Assembly (NCBI GenBank): GCA_020086605.1
Contig: JACBWW010000015.1
Coordinates: 16,298,320-16,362,319 of the forward strand
Direction: 5' to 3'
Length of the DNA stretch: 64,000 nt
From: Lanius collurio
Taxonomy: Eukaryota; Chordata; Aves; Passeriformes; Laniidae
Part shown: positions 47,400-61,720 of the stretch, in pieces
How the letters are laid out: each line of letters opens with the position of its first letter
Position numbering within the stretch: the first letter of the stretch is position 1
Translations under genes and position numbers: made by a program
The notes under the pieces: model-generated
Databases searched by the model: none
Seen by the model: the letters and a program-made list of their open reading frames with translations, nothing else
Told to the model about the DNA's origin: nothing

Positions 47400-50300
47400 C
47401 TCCAAATGCCACTTTAATAGCTCACATGCTGCAAGAGGGGCTGACACCCCTTTTCTTTCTTCCACATTCCCACAGGTGACTTCTTTCCACCTCAATGGCT
47501 GCTGCAGGTGTTGGACCGAGTGCAGCACTGAACCTTCTCAGGCACACAGTCAGATGGGAAGCTGCCTCCAAGGCGTGAGGAAGAGGCAAAGCAGCAAATC
47601 TCAAATGTCACAGACTGCACATCTGAATGGGCTCTGGCCTTTAATAATGGCAGGCAAGGGAGAGGAAGGAAATGCCTCCTGAACTCGTAGCTCTTCCCCA
47701 GGATTCATGTGACATAGCACAGCTCCAGTTTTTTACCTTAAAACTAAAGGCAACTGGAAGAGCACAGTTCAACCAAAATGCAGCTTTCAAGCATTACCCA
47801 CCCGAGCCTGGCTGCCATGCAGTCTTCCTCTTAGAGGGAGCACTTTACCAAATCATGAATTCTCCCTTACAGTTGTGAGCCTTTTTAAGGGAAAACTATA
47901 GATGCAGAAAATCCACAGCCAACGAAGTCAGAAGCAGTTAGGGAAAAACACATAAATAGCTACTCAGCAACCTCATAGTTCAGTCAATTGCTACTTGTAA
48001 GAGCTCCTGTAAACAAAGTCCAAGCAGCAGCCTTGGGAAATCAAGAGTAAAGGTGTCCTAGAAAAGCAAAAAGCATGTGCATATGTATAAATAGTTGCAG
48101 GATCTGGCTCTGTAAACAGCACAGACCCCCCATTTCCTGTGTAGTTGCTATTTGTGCCGACTTCCTACTTGTACAGTTAGGATTGTCACACAGCTGCCAC
48201 TCACTGAAGCTTCATTTGGCCCTAAAAGCAAATACTCATTACCAGTTTCCACTGCTTTAACATTGATAAACATTTCCAATGTGGATGTTACGAGCTAGCA
48301 AAAAAACCCATATGTGATGATTTTAATACCTGGCAGGTCACAGAAGATACCAAGTGACCATGTCTGTCCCCTGATACCAAATGTGGCACTCCTTATCATA
48401 CATAAGAGCAGAGACTGGACATATGTGAGCATTACTCTGGTTTAGGTGTATTTTCAAAATCACTACTTCCAATGCAAATCCCTTACAATTCCTCATGCTG
48501 CTTTCTGCATTCATAACTCTTTGGCATTACAACTGCTGAAAATTTTGGAACAATGAGTTGAGCAAGTGATGAAGAGAAAGTGAATGGCTCAAGGGCTGCT
48601 ACATTACCCTGTGCTTCTCACATAAAGGAGCTCCGAACACGTTGTCAGACACGGCACTTTTTTCGAAGCAGTTTCACACATGCATTTTTAATCAGGATAA
48701 TATTTCACACACATCTATCATCACTTGCAAGTGCAGCTAGTCTTTCTTGAAAACATATCAGTTCTCTGTGTTTGCCATCAACTAGTTTTTTCTTTGTATA
48801 AATCTACTGTTTGGTGACCCACTAAACTCTATTTGATGTATTAGGAAAAAGCCCAACTGCTTAGGATCAGCTCTGAAAATGGCTGCACAACTCCGTTAAT
48901 ACAACACATTTTCTGAGTTCATCTTTATTGCTGCACAAATAGTCTTAGTAACTTACCTTAAATTATTCACTAAAATAAAAATATGATGGATTATCCTACC
49001 TGCAATCACACCAGAACTACTATGAAATCTATAGATGGTTTTACTGAGCCTATCAATTTTGTACTGGACTGCTTTTATTCACTCCCATGACTATTCCCAA
49101 CATGGAACACACAAAATGCAAAAGGCTTGCTCTCTTTTACTAGGAGCCACAGAAGGAAACCCCAGGAACCTGATGCTAATGAGCCAAAAGTCAGTGGCAA
49201 GCAAATTTAGAAACACATGCAAAGGCTTAAACCCTTCCTCTTCTGATGGAGAGAATTTACCTGACAAGCAAAGATGCTTATCAGTGACAGAAATCCTTAA
49301 ATTTCAAATAACAGACAATGACCTGAAAAACTAGCAAAGTAATGGTTACATTTGGGGTTTTCCAGAGTTAGTTCCTCTTACAATAATTCTGCCATTTTTT
49401 GGAAATAGCCAAAAAAAAAAAAAAATGCTCACTACTCAGAAAGGCAGCATGCTCAAACTTCTCCAGACTAATGTACTTATTTCTATTTTAATGTACTTAT
49501 GACTAATCCCTTCTATGAAATGTGTAAAAATTGCAGATGGAGCTGACAATAGAAAGTTTAAAAAAAAAAACAACCCACAGTCATTCTCACTTATATTATT
49601 GTCCACTCAGTGGGGGGAAAAAGGTTAAAACAATAATCTCAAATTCCTCATGAAAAAGGAATACAGTAAGCATAAAATTGCTGGAGTTCTACAGAAATTA
49701 AGTGGGATTTTGTAGAAATTAGTACAAAAAAAGGTAGCACTTACCACGTAATCATATACTTTCTGTAGGCTCCTCACAACTATCATATGGCATATAGCAA
49801 GGCTATAATTTTTTTCTAAAAGATGACTTCAAACTCCCATAGCATATAATAACTTTTCAAAGAAATATTTTCTGGAAAGAGTACCATTTATTTTATCATA
49901 CAAAGTGAAAGTGAACCTAGAAAGGTTTTTAGTATTTCTGATGGCACTTTTTTATTTTTCTTTCTTAATGATCTCATTTCCCCTTTCACCAATAAAGCCT
50001 TTTTAGCAAAAGAGGCTTTTATAATTTCTTGAATGGATTGGATGAGGTTTTTTTGTTTGCTTGTTTGCTTTTGTTTTTATTGTAACAACATGATAACCTC
50101 ACGTAAAAGATGCTTTAAACAATAAAATGCTGCACCACTAGGGCCTAGTGTACTTCAGATTATTAAAACTTGGATCTTAAAATAGATGCAACCTAGAGAG
50201 GATGTCATGGAAGGGTTTCAATGAAAACATCACTTCATCATGTAAAAATGTGCTGCAGCAAAGCCCTTTCAAAAAACTCGCTTGGCTGGGAACTACTGTA

Positions 50301-53300
50301 TATCGACATATGCCCTGAAAAATACATACCAGCACCAATTGCACAGGGGCATTGTTCACATGAAGTAACTATATCTATATGTTGTCAAGCAACTGGTCGT
50401 AAAAGAACTGAGTAAAAGGCATTTGAAATATGAGATGACTGAAAATACCACAGCTGATTTTTTTATATTCTCTGACGGTTGAGAACAAAAAGACTTTCAG
50501 ACAAAGAATTTAGACTCTATACCATGGTGTTTGACTTCCAAAATGTAATGTAAAATATTGCCAAATGTCTGACAGAACAAGAAATGCATTGTAGAATAAA
50601 TGTTTTTTAGAAGTATAAATGCAGCTCTTTTGGAGGGAACCTCTCGTTCTGATGGAGTGACAGGATTTTTAATTACACTGTATCTTATCATCAACTTAAT
50701 CCCAACCTCCCTATGAAACTCTCTGGAAACAGAGACCTCTAACAGGAAAAAGCAGAAAAATTATTATTCCAGCATTATCTCCATTTCTAACAGACAAATA
50801 AGTAACTTCAAAATTGAAGGGTTTTAAACATATTGAATACTATGTAAAGGCAGGTTTTTCTGAGCACTTCACTCATTATACTAGATTAAAATATCTTCAG
50901 AGCTTCCCCAAATTCTGCTATTATAATTAGTGTCATTATTAATGAGAGCCTCTAAAATTTTTCCTCTTCAGTGATTTAACACTCTGGTCTGGTCTTTCCC
51001 TCTTGAAGGTTGAAGCCCAGAAAGGAAAAGTCTCACTTCTCCCCTGTATTCTTTCAACAACAGTAAGTAATAAGGCAGACAACTCTGCAAGGGAGAAGGG
51101 ATGATGGTCAGGGTGAGACCTTTGAGGCTATGGGCAGCTTCCAGAGAAGGGTTGTCAGCCTGTGCCTAGCACCAGTGGGAATGGGGTGAGTCCTGTGATT
51201 GTGAGCAACAGCTCTGGCATGGACAAAACAGGATGGGAGGCTATGCAAAGAGATGGGAGAAAAGAGCTTGCACAATTTTTTTTTTCAGAAATGGTTGTGG
51301 AAGGGAGGAGACTGGGAAAGCTTACAATACTTAACCAGGTGCTTTAGCCCTGGAAAGAAATTGCCTGTGTAGATCTTCAGTGGTAAGCCTAATGGGTATC
51401 GGATTTAAGGTAAACGGAATATGTTTGGCTGGCAGCTCTGCCCAGGAAAGTTATGGCCCAAAGAAGACATGAAACATAAAATTCTTTCATCAGAAATGCA
51501 AAATCTTTCCAAACACTCATGGTCTTTTCCACTGGCCCTATCAAACAGAAACACAAACTATTTTAAGGGCAGGGGCAGGAGGAGGAATAGTTTTACTTTA
51601 GGTGTACCACACTCAATTCTCCAGAGAGTGGGAAAAGGGCATCACAGCATTTGGCATGGGCTGTGTATAGGACACATCCTGCCACAGGTCACCCTGGCAG
51701 CCAGCACTCATAATCCTAGCTTAGGATATTAAAGTTACAGATTTGCTGTTTCAAGCACTCCATAGCATCACTCTACTTGCTTTCATCATTGTACTGAAAA
51801 CTGACTGCCTAGCAGCACTGGAGAAGATAATAAATTTTTTTAATAATTTTTATTTTATTTAAGCAAAATCAAAACCAGATCTTACTTAACCCATTCCAAA
51901 CTTGGAGTATGAAATCAAGAGAGGGGTGGAAGATCCATTGACAAGATAGACAGCATTAACATTAAGGTCAAAAACTTGCTGCTACTGCCAGTGGACGATG
52001 TACAAAATGCAGAAGGAGCTTAATTGTTTAAAGATGGATACTGTTAAACAATAGCAAGGAATTGTCATATTTCGCGTTGAGTTAATGTGCCCTGAATAGT
52101 AAGGGAAAGCTTAAATGATTCTGGAAAATAGTAAGAAGGCAGGAGATTTTTCAACACTGCTACAAAACAATGATGAAATAATGTCATGAAAGTCTTTTTT
52201 CCTGAGGAGGAAGAACCTACATCAGCAAGAACTTGGTGTTTTCAGAGAGAACAGGGGAAAGGGGCAGGAAGATTTCCTATGTTTCAAGGAGAGCAAAGTT
52301 AATAAAATGAAGAGGAATAACTGATACTGAAAGGCAACAGCAATAGCCACCATAAATGGGTGAAGACTACTAGGGACATCCACAAGCAACACAAATGGTG
52401 GTCACTTCACATGGCATGCAACAGCTTGGACACCCAACTTATCTAGTTTTCTTAAATCTCCACTAGGAGAAGTAGATATGGTTCAGTAAAGACTTCCTTA
52501 CAAGACGGTCTGGTTTGATTTGAGCTGTCACTCAATGATCAGAATTACCAAGAAAAACTAAGTGACTACAAATGACAAAGGAGAAATGGACAAAAAATTA
52601 AGATGAAGGTGATACTATCATTCTTCTTCCCCTCCCTTCCCACCCAGATTTGTTTTGGTCTCATCTCTCACAGCTCTTGGACTTTAATCCAATGATAAAG
52701 TGGTTTGTCAATATAGAAACTACCAAGTTGAAATGCATGCTGAGACAGGAAGAAACCTTTATCCTGCTGAGGAAACTGAAAACTCTGTTTGGACAAAGTG
52801 TGGAGCCATATTTGCCCCTCTGTTTTCCTAGAAAGCACACGAGTGTAAGACTTTTCTGTTTGTGCCTCTAAGAATTATCTCGAGTCGTCTCCTTTTGTAC
52901 AAGTCTGTCTCAGGTGTTTGTAAAGGATGTTCTCAATGAAACAAAGAAGCAAAAATATCCATCAGTCCCGAATGAACAAAATTAATTAAAGGGAAAAAAA
53001 AAGACAGAATTCCCACAGCATTTTTTGTTGTTGTTGTACAATCGGTCCAGACCATAACCACTTGCCCTAAGCAGGGCATTTAAAAGAACAGGAGCGTTTC
53101 AGCAGCACATCAATGGGGTTTATATCTACCACTTCATTTTTCAGTAAGACTAGTGTCTCAAGAAGAACATGCTTGAGAATGTAGCATTTTTTCATCACTG
53201 TGGAACCAACAGTCCTGAGAGAAACTATGAAATCTGTGGCTGAAGCTGTTACTTCTCCCCTGGTGAGCTGTTTCTTGGTAGCCTAAAAACAGAGATTATG

Positions 53301-56300
53301 AGCTCCAGGTGTGTTAACTACTATCATTTACTGATGAAGTTATTTTTTATTATGTTACTCTTTATTTCCACTGATGATGGGACATGGGAACCAAAGTTTA
53401 AGGCAAAAGGTAACATGAAGAGACAGATATATTATTGTAAATAATATCTTTTTAGGATATAAATAAATCTAACCCTGTATCTACTCTCTTGACCAAGAGA
53501 CATTAAGGTGTGAAAAATTTGACACTTACAAAGTCTCAGTGAGGAAATGGAAAACTGAGATGTCCATAATTTTGGAAAATAGGAATGTTATATCTTGTTT
53601 AAGAAGGGCATTACCCACACAAAGGAGAGATTTAAGGATTCTGAGTGCAGTCATTGTCATAGTATGGAAGTGTTTCACTCTGTCACCCCACAGTACTTTT
53701 GCTATAGAGTTTCTATGGTACTTTTTGAGGGGAAAAAAGGAATAGATAAATAAAACTCCTCTATATTCAACCACTTGTCATACAGAGGTATAACACTGTA
53801 CATTATTCTGCTCTACTCACATCTCTATTACATGAAACTCCACCTCTGCTGGAACCACAAAACCACCTCTAAGCTCTTCTCTGTCTCACAGACAAATGGA
53901 GGCAGACACCCATCCCTAGTGCAAAGACCTCAGCACATTCCCAGCTAGCCTAAATGTACTAGCCTACTGCTACTCAGAAATCAGTCAAATAATTTTCTTT
54001 TCTAGTGGTAAAAATTAACTTAAAAATTACTTTGAAAACTATAATAGAAAAATAAATAATTCTCATTGAGGAAATAGTATCTCCAGGTATTTCAAGGGAG
54101 CGAAAAAAAAAGTTGTTGTAATTATCTTTACAATACAAACAACTGTATTAACATATGAGATGAAATCCCGACCCTGTTCAAGCTTACAGAGGTTTTGTCT
54201 TTGATTTCAACTGTGGAATTCATCTTGTGTATGGCTTTGTTCTGCACTTAGAAGAACAGTGAAATATGATCACATAATATGAATTATTAATTCCAGTCAA
54301 CACAGAGTACCGTGATGCACACCCATATGCAAAATGCTCATGGACACATCTCAACAGGTTTGGAGGATGGGTTCTGAGGAGAAAATGCCAAGACAGCAAA
54401 CAATTATGAGAACACTTCTGAATTTTCTTTGTAAAAACAGTGCTAGTTTCTTCCATTAATACAGATTATAGAATTCCCTGATAGCAGTTTAGTCAGGAAT
54501 ACCAAAACAATAATTACAGCCCAGCTCATCATAATCATACTCTGCTGTTCTCACTGACAATAAAGAATATACAGTATTCCAGCTCAGGGTAATAGTTACT
54601 CCTAGGCTTCATTCACACTTGAATTTGCTTCTGAATGCTCATGTTTCTTTACTTTGACTTTGTGTCTCCCATCAGCTCAGAGTAAATAGCTGTCATAGAG
54701 AAAGAGACCAGGAAAGATGGAATAAGTATTTGAAATATAAATCCTTTATGAAACATTAGATAGACAATCTGTAACAAGATCTGGATAACTTCTAAAATGA
54801 TCAGAGGCCAAGAGGACGTTAAAGCAAAGTGTTGTTGTAGACACAGTTCTGTTCTTGCTCTTTCCTTGGCATACACTTAGGCCAATCATCACAGTTAGAC
54901 CACAAGGTGAGGCAGATGTTCTTGAGAGAGTCATTCTTCTTACCCACTGCTACTGCTCCAGTTTTTTTTGCTGGACCAGCCAGATACACATCATCACTTT
55001 GACCATTACATTCTCTTAATTGAGGCTGTTTATTATGAACTATGTCTCTTCACTGATTCAAAAAATATTCTTTTATATCACTATGCAAAATTTAACCATC
55101 TGCTCCAACTCATTTAAGATCCCAAAAGAAAAAAAAATGACTGCCTATACCAATAATTTACTAATTTTAAAAGGGGGAAAGATAACAGATCTAAAAAAAC
55201 CCCTTATTTTGGAGTTTATACTTAATACGCACATCTTCATATACATATATAAGCATTTGGATTTTTGCATCTGGATCTCAGCTTTAGTTTGAGAAAATAG
55301 AGCAATGAAAAAGAGCAAAGTTCTGAAAAACTATGAGGTGAAGATGCATCTATTTGCAAAAGCTAAAAAATTCAGGAGTTTTTTAAGTAGATGGCCTTTG
55401 TTATTCTGAAAAATTCTCTCTCGCATTCATAATGAAGAAAAGACTTTAAAAATCTAATATATTTTAGATCCATTGCCTGCAATGAGCATAATGATTTAAT
55501 AGTTTATATATTTTTTATCTTTCCATATGATTAATGGAAAATGTAAAGTGCTCTAATAATTCTGGTGGGAAGTAACTCCCAGATTCATATAAGAAAATAT
55601 GAATTCACAATGCAACACCATGTAGAACTCCTCTACTTCAGTACAGAATTACTTAGACTGCATCTTCTGATGTTCAGAAAACTGCATGCAAGGCATCTTC
55701 TTTGCTCATACCATTGCACCTCCTGGTAAGGCAAATGAGGTGCAAACATATCATGTTTGATGCAATTAGTAAAATGAACCTAACCAGGAAAACATTCACA
55801 GTAAATCAGCAGTTGTAGCATAAGTAAGAGCACACAAAGTTGACTTGTGTCAAATTTTTAAGGTATATGGAACAAAACATTTAACCCTCTTTTTACTATA
55901 TATAGATACTTTTCTCTAAAAATTCTACATCACTTTAAAAAGATACAACTCACCTCTGGGATTATTTATTAACTTCCCTTCAATACCTTTACTTCCTTGT
56001 ACCTGTATTCCAAATCCCTAACCTCATTTTTGGCACGATTTTTATTTTTTAAAACACCATGTTTCTAAACCAAACACTAAATTTGTATGGTTTACTCAGA
56101 GATTGACAGTAACAAATTTCAAAGTTTGAAACAAAGAAAGAAACAGAAGAAGAGTAAGATCCATTTGCTACAGCACTGGAAACACGCAGCCTGTCAATAG
56201 CAATATGTGCTACCATTAGAAATATATGCCTTGCTGAGTTGCACTTTCCCACCTCACAGCAGTAAAGCCTGACCTCAGAGGAACCATTTGATTAACATCA

Positions 56301-57279
56301 GGGATTTGGGGTTTCAAGACTTGCTTCTTTAGGCTGCAAAAAGATGATGTATAAACTAGAAAAAAAAAAAAAACAAACCCAACAGTTCTTCACTTCCTGG
56401 TGTTCTATCTCAGGTATTTGCCTTGGATCCATAATCAGTGTAACCTCCCGATGTCTCTTCCCAGTTACGGTAACATAACATACAAAAGAAAAGACATGGG
56501 AAACCAGAAGTTGTATTTCTAAACCAAAACATCCTAAATTTGCCAAGGAAATAGCTGAGGCCCCTCACTGAATTGCAGGATCATCAAGGCTGCCATTTGC
56601 CGCTCTGGAATACTTTTCTCATCTTTATGTTTGAGGTCCCCATGCTTAAGTGTTGCAGTGATACAAGCATGCAAGGCCATCAATGCAAGCTACGAAGGAC
56701 AAGTTGTGCAGAGTAGGATCTCACAGCCTCTCTGACACCAAATATTAGTACTGTTATCCTTTCCCAGCTTTACTCTTCCAAATTCAGGCACACACAGACT
56801 GTTGCTCTTCAAATTCCAAGAATAAATTTTGCTTGTTTCACTTCAGCATAGTACACTCTCTTCCATCTAAATTCATAAAATAGGTAGCAATAGCCATCCA
56901 AAATTATTGTGTACTTAACTTTCATGAAACCTCTCCCTTTAGGCATGTTTCCTCCTCACAATGTGTCAATGAACAGATATTCCATTAGGAAACACAAGCG
57001 GATTCTGCACAGATTTGTGGAGAACCAGGTTCTGTCTGCCTGTACAAGGACTGTCGTGTTTCATCCTGAGCTAGGCTTAGTTTTCAGACACTTAAAAAAA
57101 TTGCACAAGATTTAGTTCTGCTGGGTTTTTCATTAAATTAAGCCTCAAGAAGTTTTCACTTTGTTGCCAACAAATGCATATTTTAATCAAGCTCCAGACA
57201 AAGCAGTCAGCAAATGCATTTATTATTAAAACAAACTTCTTTAAAAATTCAAATCTTGACTTATTAAAAAAAATAATAA
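47400..57279. other. Long AT-rich noncoding stretch
   Basis: No frame exceeds 103 codons; the 99- and 103-codon plus-strand frames at 49,035 and 51,421 have no recognisable product. A 15-A run is at 49,411-49,425, and a TTTG-rich run lies near 50,046-50,080. A 12-bp word (TAATGTACTTAT) recurs at 49,469 and 49,489. The slightly GC-richer segment at 51,070-51,330 has an isolated acceptor-like T run plus CAG near 51,288 but no matching donor. No gene, RNA or named repeat can be supported. Confidence 0.6.
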
Positions 57280-57680
57280 AGACTTTTACGTAGTTTAGTA
57301 TGCAAGAGTTAGATTGCTTGACCTCTCTTTTAATGACTTAATTAGCTGTACTAAAGCCCAGCTGGGCCTCTGCTGACAACATAGCTAGATATTTCAATCA
57401 GGCAGTGTTATGGAGAATAAGTAATAAATGCTACCTTGTCGCCATACAGTCCCAAACCAGAGTGCATGCTGGTAATGCTAAATTTGATCAGTATGCCTCA
57501 TATTTCAATTAGTCGTGGTCTGAATCACTAAAACTGTGTAATGTGTATGAATTCCTGATATCAGATACAGAGCTACAGGCTCCCACAGTTAGAACCCATT
57601 GAGTTTGCTTTTATTAGCAGCCAATTAATGGCCAAAATCTGCATTGCTTTTAAAATTTATAACCTCTATTCCAGCTGCAT
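57280..57680. other. Unique sequence with homeodomain-core motifs, candidate conserved noncoding element
   Basis: The block has TTAATTAG (57,339-57,346), a CAATTAG word near 57,508 and CCAATTAATGG (57,621-57,631) within unique, non-repetitive sequence with no long open frame. TAATTA-type cores are bound by many homeodomain proteins. The general texture resembles vertebrate conserved noncoding elements, but this is an impression and conservation has not been tested. Confidence 0.3.
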
Positions 57681-60600
57681 CCATGGCTCCTAGTGTACTG
57701 TATACAATCAGATCCATATCACTGTCGCAAGTCAAACAGCTGCAAACTGTATTCTGTCTGCAGAACTGAAAAATCCTTCTATACAGAAGCTTTTTTTTAA
57801 CCTCTTAGAAGTTCTTTTCAAAGCCCAGCAGCACCAGTCACTTTGCGACAATGAGCGATTTAATACAGAAAGAAAGAAATCTACACCAAGGTAACCTCTT
57901 GGGATGTGCTAGGTTTTCAAACGAATGAAACCCTATCACTTTGGCACAGCACAAGGGCAAGCAAAGCCACTTCTCCTGACCAAGGCTAAGAAAATATAAA
58001 CATATAAAACCCGACCCTCGTTGAAAATTAACCCATTGAAGTCTAGAGGCTCATTAAAAAATCCTTCCAATGCAGAGATTAATATTTTAAAGTAACTTTC
58101 ACAAATTAGTAACACTGGAAATTGTAACATGGAGCCTAGTGATCCTTAGGCGATTACTACAGAGAAAAGAGGCACATGCCTGCTTCCCCCTCAAATGGTT
58201 TAATGAGTACTTCAAGATTTCTAGACATTATTTTTAGGAACAAGTTTCTATTTCTGTTACTTGATATGGCAGGAAATTTTGATGTGATCTGATTCAGACA
58301 TAAAGCATAGTAACTTTATGTCCTGGTAATGTCATGTCATAAAGCCATGATGAAGGCATATCTGACATCTGAAATTATGCTATTATTTTTGAAAAGTAAT
58401 TTACCATATGTAAAAATGTGCAGGCCTAGAACCTTTTTGGACACCTGATCTTCCAGTGTTATCTGAGACAAACACTGAATGTTTCTGTTCTTTTCCCTGT
58501 CTAAGCCACTGACCAGGAAAAGAAGGGAGAAGGAAAACAACAAAAACAAAAAAAAAGGCTATATAATTCAATGCTGAAAGTGAAAAACAGACAAAAATAT
58601 TCACCTGCTTAAGTACCTTGGTTTTATACATGGGAGTGTGAAAAACTCTTCTCCAATAGTAATACACAGCAATAAAAATGTTGTGCTTGGATAATACAAA
58701 CTGCTGTCATGGCTATTTAAAAGACAATAAAATCCTATTTTACAAAATTCAAACACTAATAACCAGCATTCTTTCTAACTGCTTAAATACTGCAGTAAGT
58801 CTCCTAATGCCACTGTGAAATCATAAGCTAGTACTTCAAAGGTGTTCTATCTGTTACAAATTTAATCTTCACTGGTATGTCACAACTCATTTCATCCCAG
58901 AAGCTTTGAGATGCAGCATAGTGGCATTTTTGTTGTTCTAGGCAACCTGAACCAAATTGTTAAATACCTGTCTGATGCCCCCAAAATGATCACAATAATA
59001 CTGTTTACAGGATTTACAGCTATCTTGAAAAATAACACTTATTGTATCCCACTTAGTTAAGAAAATAATCAAATGGTTTGATTCTTACCAATGCAGAGGA
59101 AATATGTTGGAAATATTTTATGCTTTCAAAGAGGTTTGTTTTTTTTTTTTTAATTCTTATGAAATACAGTAATCACACAGCAGGATGTTTATTGTGTATG
59201 TCACTCAACTCCTGTGGAAGCTAGGAGAGGTGAGCAGAATGCAGAGACAATCAAAGAGATCATATAGGTGTAAAACTGGCACAAGAAGGGCAAGAGTCAC
59301 ACCTGGGCGTAGTGGGAGATGGTTCTCCCTACATTACATGCATTATTACACATAAGCACAAACGTGACACACGTTCCTAGACAGGCACCTTTTGTTTTTC
59401 TTCTCAGAATGCATAACTCATATTTTTCTATTAGTAATTTGAAATTATAATGAAAAAATAATAAAAGTATGCCAATAAATTATATTACTATTTAATTTGA
59501 TTGGTTTAATTATTTTACCCATTTGTTCATATTAGAGTTTTCTGAAAATCTGGACAAAACAGGTAGCTGGAAGTTTGAAAGAAGCTGGTTTATTTGAAAT
59601 ATGATGAAACAGTACACAGACTTCTCCCAAAATATGCAGAACCTCTTCTCATTGTGTACAGACACATGAGGAAGGATGTCGCTAAGAGAGAGAGATTTTA
59701 CTTAGAAATTATCTACTTCAAACTTTAAAGACAGGTGCTGCTTGCTGAAATGAGAATTCTCAAAAAGAAAACCTCCTCTCAAAGAAACCAAAACCAAAAA
59801 AAAAACAAAACAACCAAACAACCAAAACTGCTCCACACATGTAAGCACAGGACTTTACAAAGTCTAGGTAGGATAAATGTACGTGTTTGAGACTACTTAG
59901 CTGTAGCCAACAGGGATCCCTTTGACTTTTGAATTTTTACACATATTTTAGATAAAATCAGGGAGGAAAAAAATCCAGCACTCAAGAACATCAAGTGGAT
60001 TTGTGACTCTCTCTGGAGGACTCTGGGCCCTTACAAACATATGAATGGATTATGCTGATTTTATACATATTTAATCAATGTAATCTGCATGTTTTTATGT
60101 ATAATCTGCAATCCATATTACAAATAGAAGAATTTTATCCACATTATAACACTTCTGTGCTATACACAACAAAATATTTCATTTAGTAAATAGGTTAGAT
60201 CAAAAAATTAAGGAGGAAAAAAAATTACTTAACGATTTTACAATTCCTTTATTCTTTACAAATTCCAGACGGAATGAACAGAACAAAAAAATTGGACTGA
60301 AAACTTTTATGTTTATGTGTTGAGGAAAGCGAAATGCCATTCCTGATTTGCTTACATTTTTTCTGTCTTTGAAGTAGTAGTATATACGTATTTAATAAAA
60401 TTCCACACCTGTTTCTAAACCTTTGAAATATGTTGCATTCCATAGATGATCACACTCAATTATCTATGTGTTTGGACCCCACTTATTAAGGCTGCTATAT
60501 AGAAGGAATCAACAATTGCTGTTTTCCTACTTGTCTATAATAAGTGAACTTCTAAATAGCTCATTACAGGTTGTACACATTACATACGGTACAAAACAAA

Positions 60601-61660
60601 ACACCACCACCAAAACAAAAGACTGAAATAAAGAGGCCACACATAAGAGTACATACAGGTAAAACACAGAAGTTTGAGCCAACAGACACAGATGTGAAGG
60701 CAAAACACAGATATGCATAAAGATATTGCCGAAAACGTGAAAGCAGAGAGCCAGATACACTCTGCTCCCTTAACACACAAAGGGACCTGAGTGAGTGTAA
60801 GGAGCCCCCACACACTTTCTCATGGGCAATGCAAAAAACTTTTACAAGCAAAATATTGGAAATCTGCTTTGACAACTAAAAATGGAGGAGGAGAAGGGAA
60901 TGCCTACATACAATATCTGATTTAAGTATTGTCTGACGGGCAGTAGGTAGAGTGCACATTCATTAGGGATGTCCATGTGCGACTCATGCCTGGCTTGACT
61001 TTGTTCTGCCATTCATGAATTATGCAGTCATTTCTAACTCAGGGAAATGAGAGTGAATTATGCTGTCCACTATCACATATTATCTCTCTGGATACACACA
61101 CTTTAACACTCAGGTTTAAACATGTTTATGTGCTGCTGTGACCACCCTAAAGACAAACTCTCTCTGGGACTTTCATTCTCATGTATGCTTGGTGTGCACA
61201 CACAAATGAGCTCACATACATGCAAGTGAACAAATCACATAGATGCTTGCAAATAAAAGACACACAAAATGTAAATGAATGAGGAATCTCCTTGAAAATC
61301 TGCAAACCTGGAAAAACAGTTCAGTTTAAATGTTATCCATAAAAAAATAACGACAACTCCTTTAATGCAAAATTGTTCCTGACAGGCTGTGTGACAATTA
61401 AAACTTTATTTTTCTGCCACCAAAGATTAAAACCTTACAGATATTTTTTCTCCCTCCTTTTACATCTTAATGGCACCTGGTCTTTCCTAGCACAGCCATG
61501 GAGTACTTTATTATGCGTGTTGTTATATCTGCTCTTACAAGTCTGACTCTATTATCACTTTGCAAGTGACTTTTTAATTACTGTTACATCTAAGATGAGA
61601 TTTGGAATTTAAAAACAAGCACACATGGGGTTAGGCTGGTCTTTGATTATTAAAACCTTA
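57681..61660. other. AT-rich noncoding stretch with A/C low-complexity tract
   Basis: A 13-T run is at 59,139-59,151. An A-rich tract with CCAAA/AAACA units spans about 59,782-59,829. Frames up to 103 codons on the minus strand near 60.5-60.9 kb are Cys/Phe/Val-rich complements of ACA-rich sequence and are not genes. Confidence 0.6.
59782..59829. repeat. A-rich (AACCA/AAAC)n low-complexity tract
   Basis: The tract is almost wholly A with regularly spaced C or CC, including a run of about ten A. It has no flanking retroelement that I recognise, so it may be a simple repeat or the decayed tail of an unrecognised retrocopy. Confidence 0.75.
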
Positions 61661-61720
61661 AGGTTCATAGACTACAAGGGTCAGATGGGACCACAATGAT
61701 CCTCTGAGGATTGCAGGGCT
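61661..61720 (-). mobile_element. Ancient CR1 3' tail, antisense
   Basis: The plus strand reads TTCATAGACTACAAGGGTCA, GATGGGACCACAATGATCCT and then CTGAGG. This follows the reverse complement of the 3' end of old sauropsid CR1 elements (TTCATAGA...AAGG-CAGA-GGGACCA-ATGATC). About 50 bp can be followed before similarity fades. The subfamily differs from that of the tail at 4.49 kb. Confidence 0.55.

Noticed and set aside
60527..60875. Three overlapping Cys/Phe/Val-rich frames on the minus strand that look membrane-like
   Set aside because: They are complements of ACA- and CACA-rich sequence in several frames at once. A real gene would show one preferred frame.
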